From Phycisphaerae bacterium (GTDB taxonomy: Bacteria; Planctomycetota; Phycisphaerae; Phycisphaerales; SM1A02): DNA of 6,847 nucleotides. The notes below the pieces were generated by a model that did no database searches, was not told where the DNA came from, and saw only the letters and a program-made list of their open reading frames with translations. The stretch is from contig NZFT01000023.1 in NCBI GenBank assembly GCA_002690755.1, positions 11,879-18,725 on the forward strand. Reading direction: 5' to 3'. Below, in pieces: positions 1 to 6,625 of the stretch; the first letter of the stretch is position 1; every line of letters begins with the position of its first letter. A program made the translations under genes and the position numbers.

Positions 1-381
1 AGTATTGAACGAATTGGACGTTTTAAGAGTGTCCGAAGTCGATAAAACAAGCCACCCCATGGCACGGCGGTGACGGGACTCGTTCCCGACACCGTCGTGC
101 TTTTTTCGTGAGTTCGACTCGAACGACGTTCGATCGATCTCGGAGAACGGCCATTCGTCCGCCAGCAGCTTTACGGCAAACGCAACGGTCGATGCGGTCC
201 ACCGAGCCACGTGTTCGCCCAGTCGCTTCGCCGCGGGCTTGAACCACATCGAGACGGTGCCCGAGGATCCCGGGGAAAACCGAACCGCCCGGGGGACGTT
301 GACCGGATGGATGCCGACGAACCGGATTCGATCACCTTCGCGGCGGATTCCCCGTTGGGGCGTGGCGGGAATCGGTGCCAT
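1..381 (-). CDS. Hypothetical protein, partial (C-terminal end beyond the left edge)
   Basis: I do not recognise this protein. Read on the minus strand from the ATG at 381-379, the frame stays open to base 1 (127 codons). It begins MAPIPATPQRGIRREGD and includes RIRFVGIHPVNVPRAVRF and MWFKPAAKRLGEHVARW, a mix of hydrophobic, aromatic and charged residues that looks like a real soluble protein; no signal peptide or clear membrane segment is visible. My hand count for 121-360 gives G+C of about 64 %, 55 % and 75 % at codon positions 1, 2 and 3 on the minus strand, the pattern of a gene in this orientation. From 1 to 120 that signal fades and a plus-strand terminator lies in the frame, so the true 3' end is unclear: the gene may continue past the edge or be frameshifted near 110. 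No good Shine-Dalgarno site precedes the ATG; GTG at 402 and TTG at 435 are alternative starts. It is divergent from the MarC gene. Confidence 0.5.
   Translation of the reverse strand, partial: MAPIPATPQRGIRREGDRIRFVGIHPVNVPRAVRFSPGSSGTVSMWFKPAAKRLGEHVARWTASTVAFAVKLLADEWPFSEIDRTSFESNSRKKHDGVGNESRHRRAMGWLVLSTSDTLKTSNSFNT
62..106 (+). terminator. Intrinsic terminator for an upstream plus-strand gene
   Basis: The arm GCACGGCGGTG (62-72) pairs with CACCGTCGTGC (90-100), with one G·U. After an A·A mismatch, CGGGA (74-78) pairs with TCCCG (84-88) around a five-base loop. Six T follow at once (101-106). This is a classic Rho-independent terminator for transcription running left to right, so a plus-strand gene probably ends at or before the window start. 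On the minus strand the same hairpin is followed about 10 nt later by TTGTTTTA, so weak two-way activity is possible. Confidence 0.8.
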
Positions 382-443
382 CGAACCGAAGACATCGTCC
401 ACCGGCGTCGAATGGGGGCCGGGTTGTGGGATCAAGTTCGATC

Positions 444-448
444 GAGGA
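444..448 (+). promoter_or_regulatory. Ribosome binding site, MarC gene
   Basis: GAGGA ends 10 nt before the ATG at 459. It supports that start over the in-frame ATG at 375, which would add 28 hydrophilic residues before the first membrane helix and overlap the divergent gene. Confidence 0.5.
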
Positions 449-458
449 TCATTTCAGC

Positions 459-1205
459 ATGCTGACCATCGCCTTCCTGAAGTCGTTTCTCGCGCTTTTC
501 GCGATGATGAATCCCATCGGCAACACGGGGATCTTCATTGCGGTGACCGGTGACCTGCCGGCCTCCTTCAAGCTCCGCGCGGCGATCAAGATGACCGTCT
601 GCATCTCGCTGATTCTCGTCGCTTCGATCTGGAGCGGGACCCTGATCCTCGATGCCTTCGGGATCTCCCTCGCCGCGTTCCAGCTGGCTGGCGGATTGAT
701 CGTGCTCGGCATCGGCTTCAAGATGATCGGAGGCGGAGAGAATTCGGCTCACCAGACGGAGGAGGGAAAGAAGCAGCTTGAAAACCTCAACCAGAAGGAA
801 GAGGAAGTCAACAGCAAGTTGATCGTTCCGCTTTCGATGCCGATGATGGGCGGCCCGGGATCGATCGCCACGGTGGTCACCGTGGCCGCGGCCTATCCGA
901 CGATCCCCGGCCTGGTCGGTACGACCCTCGGTACCGTCGCCTTGACCGTGCTGATGGGAACATGCTTCGCCGCGAGTGGCCTGCTTCGTCGCTTCATCAC
1001 CCCGCATGCCCAGCAGATCATCCTCCGGTTCATGGGGATGATCCTCATTGCGATCGCCGCCGACATGATGTTGACCGGGTTCAAACAATCGCTGGCCAGT
1101 GGCATGAAGGTCGAGGTACCCACGATCGTCGACGAAATCGACGAGGCACAAGCCGCTCGAGCGGGAGCGACCGGACCCGCTGATGCCGCGTCGGCTTCGA
1201 AGTGA
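459..1205 (+). CDS. MarC family integral membrane protein
   Basis: A 248-residue member of the MarC family (UPF0056/YhgN-like). These are six-helix inner-membrane proteins whose transported substrate, if any, is not established; the old link of E. coli MarC to multiple antibiotic resistance was not upheld. Hydrophobic stretches lie at roughly residues 4-27, 42-64, 69-90, 133-155, 158-180 and 190-212. The first carries the family motif NPIGN (18-22). The start of the second half carries PLSMPMMGGPGS (124-135), matching the family's repeat-like P-x-x-x-P-x-x-x-GPG motif. Between helices 3 and 4 lies a highly charged loop (about 93-120, rich in E, K and Q), and the C-terminus has a hydrophilic Ala/Glu-rich tail of about 35 residues, which makes the protein longer than many relatives. 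The start at 459 is chosen from GAGGA at 444-448 and because the first helix begins just after it. The family call is firm; the function is unknown. Confidence 0.9.
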   Translation: MLTIAFLKSFLALFAMMNPIGNTGIFIAVTGDLPASFKLRAAIKMTVCISLILVASIWSGTLILDAFGISLAAFQLAGGLIVLGIGFKMIGGGENSAHQTEEGKKQLENLNQKEEEVNSKLIVPLSMPMMGGPGSIATVVTVAAAYPTIPGLVGTTLGTVALTVLMGTCFAASGLLRRFITPHAQQIILRFMGMILIAIAADMMLTGFKQSLASGMKVEVPTIVDEIDEAQAARAGATGPADAASASK

Positions 1206-1243
1206 TTGCTTCAAGGGGCGTGGAAGGAAATCGAATGGATCAC

Positions 1244-1249
1244 TAGAAT
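1244..1249 (+). promoter_or_regulatory. Possible -10 element upstream of the DUF2237 gene
   Basis: TAGAAT matches the sigma-70 consensus TATAAT at five of six bases. The 17-bp-spaced -35 position (1221-1226, TGGAAG) is poor, matching at three of six. If used, it would give a leader of about 105 nt before the DUF2237 start. The 156-bp gap after the MarC gene leaves room for a separate promoter, and no intrinsic terminator is visible after the MarC gene, so read-through is also possible. Confidence 0.22.
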
Positions 1250-1321
1250 CCGACCGGAAGAGAGCGGGGCCGGTGGTCAGCGACGGCGACCGCGGTGAAG
1301 GGGCATGAATCCGTTCAACCG

Positions 1322-1349
1322 CGTTCGAACGTCGAAAATCAGGTTCGAA
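1322..1349. repeat. Paired TTCGAA palindromes upstream of the DUF2237 gene
   Basis: The perfect 10-bp palindrome CGTTCGAACG (1322-1331) is followed by a second TTCGAA at 1344-1349. The centres are 20 bp apart, about two helical turns, and the second copy abuts the Shine-Dalgarno site. This spacing could suit a dimeric repressor, but TCGA-rich words are frequent in this DNA and the pair may be chance. Confidence 0.25.
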
Positions 1350-1354
1350 AGGAG
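1348..1354 (+). promoter_or_regulatory. Ribosome binding site, DUF2237 gene
   Basis: AAAGGAG ends 7 nt before ATG 1362 (and 4 nt before the adjacent in-frame GTG 1359). It fixes the start at 1362 rather than the upstream in-frame ATG at 1305, whose extra 19 residues do not resemble the family. Confidence 0.75.
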
Positions 1355-1361
1355 TGTCGTG

Positions 1362-1760
1362 ATGATTCGATCCGCCGATTCGGCGCGTACCGACGCCGCC
1401 GACCGAAACGTGCTTGGTGGCGAACTGAAGCCCTGCAGCATCGAGCCGCTGACCGGGTACTACCGCGATGGATGCTGCCGCTCCGGCCCGGATGATCAGG
1501 GGATCCACTCGGTCTGCAGCCTGATGACCGCGGAATTCCTCGAATTCAGCAAGGCCGCGGGCAACGATCTTTCGACGCCGCGCCCGGAATGGGGATTCGA
1601 CGGGCTCAAGCCCGGTGACCGCTGGTGTCTCTGCGCCGCGCGATGGCGTGAAGCGGACGACGCCGGAGCCTCACCCCAGGTCTTCCTCGCGGCGACCCAC
1701 GTGCGAACCCTCGATGTGGTTTCGCTCGATCGCCTTCGAGCGCGGGCCCTCGACGACTGA
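1362..1760 (+). CDS. DUF2237 family protein
   Basis: A 132-residue protein of the DUF2237 family, whose function is not known. The family core is clear: NVLGGELKPCS (16-26), LTGYYRDGCC (30-39), MTAEFLEFSKAAGNDLSTPR (55-74), and GLKPGDRWCLCAARW (81-95). The core holds six cysteines (25, 38, 39, 52, 89, 91), including a CC pair and a CxC pair, which suggest metal binding or a redox role; that is inference. The length is usual for the family, and the first 15 residues are a variable lead. No signal peptide is present, so it should be cytoplasmic. It appears to be a single-gene unit that meets the DCC gene tail to tail with only 29 bp between stop codons and no hairpin in the gap. The family call is confident; the function is open. 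Confidence 0.9.
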   Translation: MIRSADSARTDAADRNVLGGELKPCSIEPLTGYYRDGCCRSGPDDQGIHSVCSLMTAEFLEFSKAAGNDLSTPRPEWGFDGLKPGDRWCLCAARWREADDAGASPQVFLAATHVRTLDVVSLDRLRARALDD

Positions 1761-1789
1761 ACCGCGAGATGGTGGCCGCCCCGGCGACG

Positions 1790-2221
1790 TCACGGAAGGA
1801 ACCGATCCTCGGCCCCGTCTCCCGGGAGTCGGCAGGCGTCGGCGGGACCGAACCATCCGAGTCTGCGTCTGGCGACGTATCGGTAGACCGCGTTTCGCAG
1901 GGGGCGAGGGATCATCCGCCCCAGTCCGGCGACGAGGCTCCAGACACCGCCGACGGCGTGAAGGGCGGCCAGCACCGCATCGCTCTCGGTCCGCAGGCCA
2001 CGGGTGTCCAGGACCACCATCGTCGAGAGGTCGTCCGGTCGCGGTCGTTCGAGTCCGGCGTAGGTTTCACCCTGCAGCGGCGCGAATCGCAGGGTCGAAT
2101 TCCGATCGTGTCGAAGGAACCACGCGACGCACCGATGACAGAGGCCACACTCGCCGTCGTAGAAGAGCGTCGTCGGCGGGCTGGTGTCCGGTTGGATCGA
2201 GTGGTGTGCTGGTCGTGACAT
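1790..2221 (-). CDS. DCC family thiol-disulfide oxidoreductase (DUF393)
   Basis: A 143-residue protein of the DCC1-like/DUF393 (YuxK-type) family, small thioredoxin-fold-like proteins inferred to carry out thiol-disulfide exchange; substrates are not established. The diagnostic motif LFYDGECGLCHRCVAWF lies at 19-35, with the name-giving D22, C25 and C28. The middle part (RFAPLQGE near 45-52, then a VVLDTRG strand and the SDAVLAALHAVGG helix) is typical, as is the C-terminal YRYVARRR helix. No signal peptide is visible, so it should act in the cytoplasm. It follows the DUF2071 gene on the same strand after 40 bp, so the two are probably co-transcribed. AGGAGG (2238-2233, minus strand) lies 11 nt before the ATG, a slightly long spacing, and sits inside a 12-bp palindrome. 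The gene converges on DUF2237. Confidence 0.9.
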   Translation of the reverse strand: MSRPAHHSIQPDTSPPTTLFYDGECGLCHRCVAWFLRHDRNSTLRFAPLQGETYAGLERPRPDDLSTMVVLDTRGLRTESDAVLAALHAVGGVWSLVAGLGRMIPRPLRNAVYRYVARRRLGWFGPADACRLPGDGAEDRFLP

Positions 2222-2226
2222 GTTCT

Positions 2227-2238
2227 AGGAGGCCTCCT
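2227..2238. promoter_or_regulatory. Palindrome AGGAGGCCTCCT containing the DCC gene's Shine-Dalgarno site
   Basis: This is a perfect 12-bp inverted repeat in the 40-bp gap between the DUF2071 stop and the DCC start. On the minus strand it supplies AGGAGG at 2238-2233, 11 nt before the ATG. In RNA it could fold only as a 4-bp stem with a GGCC loop, or pair between molecules, so strong masking of the ribosome site is unlikely. Confidence 0.45.
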
Positions 2239-2261
2239 CGGCAACCGAGCTTCACGGTGGA

Positions 2262-2981
2262 TCAGTCCGTGGCCCGGCTCGCCGGTACCGGCGAGAATCC
2301 CTTCACGCGAACGCCATCCGAGCAGTGCATGACCGGAGCGCCCTCGACCTCGATCCCCGCCGCGCGAACGAGACCGGTATCGATTCGCCCGGCGGTCGCC
2401 GACCGCAGATCCCAGGGTGGATGATCCACCCGGCCGCGAATCAACCGCCCGCGACGCATCGAATACAGATGATATCGCTCCACCAGGAAGTGCTCGAGGG
2501 AGCCCGGCGCCGGCCGCGGGATCGGTGGACCGGGCGTCCAGTCGAGCCGACCCTCGCCATCACCACGATGGCGGCTGAGGCCGTAGTGGAACGTTCCGCC
2601 GGCCCGTTCCCGGTGGAATCGAGCAAGCCGGTAGTTCAAACCCCACACCACGCGGCCCCCGATCACCGCGAGTCGCGACTCGGCGTCGAGGGAGAAGAAC
2701 CACACCCCCGGAACGCCGCGATGACGCACGTAGGTCCGGACGTTGCATTCGAGGAACGTGCCGAGTCCGGGCAGGGTCGGGACGCCGCGGAAGTCGCAAT
2801 CCCGCATCTCGAACGGAATCAGTCCGATCCAGGCCGCGCCGTCGTGGGTATCGAGCTCCAGTTCGGAGGGGATCAGGGATCGGAGGATCTCGGGTGACAC
2901 CCGCCAGTGGGCGAACGCGATGTCCGCCCAGGTCATGACCACCGCGGGGGTTCGCGTCGGAAGTTCGGGAAGGTCGGGCAT
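2262..2981 (-). CDS. DUF2071 family protein (YqjF-like)
   Basis: A 239-residue protein of the DUF2071 family (Bacillus subtilis YqjF type), without an established biochemical activity. Family landmarks in order: the AFAHWRVSPEILRSLIPSEL opening (about residues 22-41), LELDTHDGAAWIGLIPFEM (about 41-59), ECNVRTYVRHRGVPGVWFFS in the first half, GLNYRLARFH, and FLVERYHLYS before the final strand region. The length matches the family. No signal peptide or membrane segment is evident. The start at 2981 gives a short lead (MPDLPELPTR) before the conserved part. The longer frame to 3101 would overlap the ettA start and is rejected; ATG 2936 is a possible shorter start. Neither has a strong Shine-Dalgarno site. 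It is divergent from ettA across a 91-bp gap and probably leads the operon with the DCC gene. The family call is strong; the function is unknown. Confidence 0.87.
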   Translation of the reverse strand: MPDLPELPTRTPAVVMTWADIAFAHWRVSPEILRSLIPSELELDTHDGAAWIGLIPFEMRDCDFRGVPTLPGLGTFLECNVRTYVRHRGVPGVWFFSLDAESRLAVIGGRVVWGLNYRLARFHRERAGGTFHYGLSRHRGDGEGRLDWTPGPPIPRPAPGSLEHFLVERYHLYSMRRGRLIRGRVDHPPWDLRSATAGRIDTGLVRAAGIEVEGAPVMHCSDGVRVKGFSPVPASRATD

Positions 2982-3060
2982 CGAGGGGCTCGCAGTCTTC
3001 TCCCCGGACGGTAGCATCTCGAACTTCGCCGAGCCGGTTCGGCGGAAAGTTCTGTGGTCG

Positions 3061-3065
3061 AGGAG
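3061..3065 (+). promoter_or_regulatory. Ribosome binding site, ettA
   Basis: AGGAG ends 7 nt before ATG 3073, ideal spacing. It rules out the in-frame upstream starts reaching back to 2743, which would run through the divergent DUF2071 gene. The 91-bp gap also holds a CGCCGA/TCGGCG inverted repeat (3027-3044, loop of 6), which could be a leader hairpin. Confidence 0.8.
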
Positions 3066-3072
3066 CGGCGTC

Positions 3073-4761
<1,689 letters not shown>

Positions 4762-4786
4762 TCACGCCGACCACCGCGGCCACCGG

Positions 4787-4835
4787 AACACGAACGCCGG
4801 TCCTCCCATCGGGGAGGACCGGCGTCGTTCGTGTT
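4787..4835. terminator. Bulged hairpin, probable two-way terminator between ettA and the lipoprotein gene
   Basis: AACACGAAC (4787-4795) pairs with GTTCGTGTT (4827-4835), and GCCGGTCCTCCC (4796-4807) pairs with GGGAGGACCGGC (4812-4823). The loop is ATCG, and a 3-nt bulge (GTC, 4824-4826) sits on the right arm only. The 21 bp of stem lies 25 bp after the ettA stop and 33 bp from the lipoprotein stop. The T tract is short (TTT at 4834-4836; its mirror is only AA), so release may be weaker than the stem suggests, but the position between convergent genes fits a shared terminator. Confidence 0.75.
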
Positions 4836-4868
4836 TCGGTCGGCGGTCGGCGGGTGCCGTTCGCCGGA

Positions 4869-5219
4869 TCACTTGAATCGATCGAGGGTCATCGACCTTC
4901 CGGTCGTCTGATCCGTGAACACGGCGGTGTCGTCGCCCGTCGAGACCTCGTAGACGCGGGGTGGAATGCCCTGGCCGTCCAGCGTGATCTGCGCTCCCTC
5001 GGTGGTGTACCGCCCGCTCACGGCGCGGGTGGTGTCTCCGTACTTCGCTTCCGCGGTGAAGGTCCCATCGGGGGCGAAGGTCACGGCGCCGAAGGAGAAC
5101 GGTGCTTCATCGGCGGCGGCGCGTCCTTGCCAGGTTCCGACGACGTCGCTGGAGGTGGCGTTGCAACCGCCGAGGGCGAGTATTCCAAGGAGAAGGGTGG
5201 TGGAGATGGTTTTTCGCAT
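4869..5219 (-). CDS. Small predicted lipoprotein
   Basis: A 116-residue protein with a lipoprotein signal peptide: MRKTIS, a hydrophobic core (TLLLGILAL), then the lipobox LGGC with C19 as the lipidation site. The mature 98 residues start CNATSSDVVGTWQG and alternate short strands with turns (GAVTFAPDGTFTAEAKYG, VSGRYTTEGAQITLDG). This is the pattern of small lipocalin-like or META-like beta proteins that begin with a VVGTW motif. No specific family is assigned. It should be anchored to a membrane facing the periplasm. The Shine-Dalgarno site is weak (GGGAAA about 6 nt before the ATG). It appears to be a single-gene unit, convergent with ettA and divergent from the M24 peptidase. It could be a lipocalin-like-domain protein, but that needs a structural comparison. 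Confidence 0.85.
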   Translation of the reverse strand: MRKTISTTLLLGILALGGCNATSSDVVGTWQGRAAADEAPFSFGAVTFAPDGTFTAEAKYGDTTRAVSGRYTTEGAQITLDGQGIPPRVYEVSTGDDTAVFTDQTTGRSMTLDRFK

Positions 5220-5252
5220 CGTGGTTTCCCGGCGTTGGTGGTTCGAGGAGGA

Positions 5253-5276
5253 GATGACCCGCCGAGACGGGTCGTC
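5253..5276. repeat. Inverted repeat in the leader of the lipoprotein gene
   Basis: GACCCG (5256-5261) and CGGGTC (5268-5273) face each other across six bases. Two or three further pairs extend the stem outward with one mismatch or wobble. It lies between the candidate promoter and the lipoprotein start. It could be a leader hairpin or an operator, or nothing, in GC-rich DNA. Confidence 0.25.
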
Positions 5277-5281
5277 CGAGA

Positions 5282-5310
5282 ATGATCCCCGTTCCGGCCC
5301 TGATTCACAA
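5282..5310 (-). promoter_or_regulatory. Candidate sigma-70 promoter for the lipoprotein gene
   Basis: On the minus strand TTGTGA (5310-5305) and GATCAT (5287-5282) lie exactly 17 bp apart, each matching the -35 and -10 consensus at four of six bases. The leader would be about 55-60 nt. It lies in the 235-bp divergent gap. The score is modest and I could not test it against background. Confidence 0.3.
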
Positions 5311-5398
5311 GTCTATGTTTGGCCAGATCCGGCGATCGGCCCGCCTCGGTGGGGTGATATGGGCGGGTAATTCATTATTTCCGACTTCGAGGTACGGG

Positions 5399-5404
5399 TA
5401 TGAT
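5399..5404 (+). promoter_or_regulatory. Possible -10 element for the M24 peptidase gene
   Basis: TATGAT matches TATAAT at five of six, 50 bp before the start codon and inside a locally AT-richer stretch (5368-5430). No good -35 hexamer is found at 16-18 bp spacing, and the TG of an extended -10 is absent. Confidence 0.25.
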
Positions 5405-5440
5405 CAACGCCGGACGAAAATCTCACTTGTCCTGCCCTGC

Positions 5441-5444
5441 GGAG
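5441..5444 (+). promoter_or_regulatory. Ribosome binding site, M24 peptidase
   Basis: GGAG ends 10 nt before GTG 5455. It mildly supports the GTG over the in-frame ATG at 5509, which lacks a comparable site. Confidence 0.4.
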
Positions 5445-5454
5445 TTCGCGTCAC

Positions 5455-6615
5455 GTGAATTCAAAAGACAGCACTGCCACGGTATTCGCGGGAATTCCCG
5501 CGGCCGACATGTCCCTCTATCGCCGTATTCGCTTTCTGGTCGGTGATCCCGCCGCATTGATCGAATGGGATGAGAATGGCGAGCGACGATCGACGTTGAT
5601 GGTCAGGGACATCGAGATGGCCCGGGCACGTGCGACGGCGCGAGCCGACGACGTCACCTGCCCGGGGGACTTCGAACCGACCGGAGGGCTCTCGGGTGAC
5701 CGAGGCATCGCCACCGCGCAGGCCACGGCGGAGTTTCTGATCCGGCACGGAATCAATCGCGCGGTGGTCCATCGGGACCTTCCGATGCTCTTCGCGGACT
5801 GTTTTCTCGAACGAGGGATCGAGGTGTTCTGCGATCGTGACCTGGGGATCGTCGATCGCCGGGCGAAGGACGAGGAGGAGATCGACCATCTCCGCGCCGT
5901 CCAGGCGGTGACCGAATCGGCGATGCGGCTGGCTTGCGAGACCATCGCTCGAGCCGGCGCGGACTCGGCCGGAAGGCTGCTTCACGAAGGGGCGGTCCTC
6001 ACCAGCGAGATCGTGCGTTCGATGATCGATCTTCACCTCATCAGGCAGGGATTCTCGACGCGTCCGGCGATCATCGCCGGCGGACCGGCGGGTGCCGACT
6101 GTCACGAGCTCGGATCGGGACCGCTGCGCACCGGTGAGCCCGTGATCATCGACATCTTTCCCCAGGACAAGAAGACGCGTTACAACGGCGATTGCACTCG
6201 TACGGTGGTTCACGGGACGATCTCCCCCCGGCTCGCGGCGATGCATGCCGCGGTCAAGGCCGCCAAGTCCGCGTCGGAGGCCGCGACCTGCGCCGGGACG
6301 ACCGGTGAGGCCGTGCATGAAGCCGGTATCGCGGAGATCCGGGCCCACGGATTCGGCGTCGGGCTGCCTCCGGAGGACGGCGCCGACTATTGCGGCATGG
6401 TTCACGGAACCGGGCACGGCCTCGGTCTCGAGGTCCATGAGGCGCCGCTGCTGGATTTCAAGGGGCCGCCGCTGGTGATCGGCGACGCGGTCACCATCGA
6501 GCCGGGGCTCTACGACGCCCGGCTGGGCGGCATCCGGATCGAGGATCTGGTGATCGTCACGCCGAAGGGATGCGTGAACTTGAACACGCTTCCGGAGGAA
6601 CTCGACTGGCGCTGA
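5455..6615 (+). CDS. M24 family metallopeptidase (Xaa-Pro aminopeptidase/creatinase type)
   Basis: A 386-residue protein with a creatinase-like N-terminal domain (about 1-145) and a C-terminal pita-bread peptidase domain (about 155-380). Members remove N-terminal residues before proline or act on related peptides, using two metal ions in the cytoplasm. All five ligands are visible: D233 (VIIDIFPQ), D246 (YNGDCTRT), H321 (in HGTGHGLGLEVHE), E349 (TIEPGLY) and E363 (IRIEDLV). H317 and H328 match E. coli PepP H350 and H361. The two aspartates are 13 apart rather than 11 as in PepP, because of a short insert (DKKTR), so it belongs to a PepP-like side branch rather than PepP itself. Creatinase and prolidase activity cannot be excluded. 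No signal peptide is seen. The GTG start is chosen for its GGAG and because the stretch TVFAGIPAADMSLYRRIRF before the second candidate (ATG 5509) looks like part of the domain. It ends 10 bp from a convergent gene. Confidence 0.9.
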   Translation: MNSKDSTATVFAGIPAADMSLYRRIRFLVGDPAALIEWDENGERRSTLMVRDIEMARARATARADDVTCPGDFEPTGGLSGDRGIATAQATAEFLIRHGINRAVVHRDLPMLFADCFLERGIEVFCDRDLGIVDRRAKDEEEIDHLRAVQAVTESAMRLACETIARAGADSAGRLLHEGAVLTSEIVRSMIDLHLIRQGFSTRPAIIAGGPAGADCHELGSGPLRTGEPVIIDIFPQDKKTRYNGDCTRTVVHGTISPRLAAMHAAVKAAKSASEAATCAGTTGEAVHEAGIAEIRAHGFGVGLPPEDGADYCGMVHGTGHGLGLEVHEAPLLDFKGPPLVIGDAVTIEPGLYDARLGGIRIEDLVIVTPKGCVNLNTLPEELDWR

Positions 6616-6625
6616 GGCCGTGCAT

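Noticed and set aside
211..553. Two plus-strand frames (211-465 and 239-553) before the MarC gene
   Set aside because: Codon-position G+C fits the minus strand better, and both frames run into the MarC start without family resemblance or a ribosome site.
432..1508. A 358-codon minus-strand frame opposite the MarC gene
   Set aside because: The product is rich in R, H, D and S and lacks any fold signal; the opposite strand encodes clear membrane helices with family motifs.
1615..2424. A 269-codon plus-strand frame across DUF2237, DCC and DUF2071
   Set aside because: It overlaps three recognised genes, and its Arg/Pro/Ser-rich product is a typical GC-rich artefact.
2743..3072. A 110-residue N-terminal extension of EttA
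   Set aside because: It lies over the divergent DUF2071 gene, is absent from known EttA, and the AGGAG at 3061-3065 fixes the start at 3073.
5461..6438. A 325-codon minus-strand frame opposite the M24 peptidase
   Set aside because: A shadow of a gene with all five metal ligands; no motif in the product.
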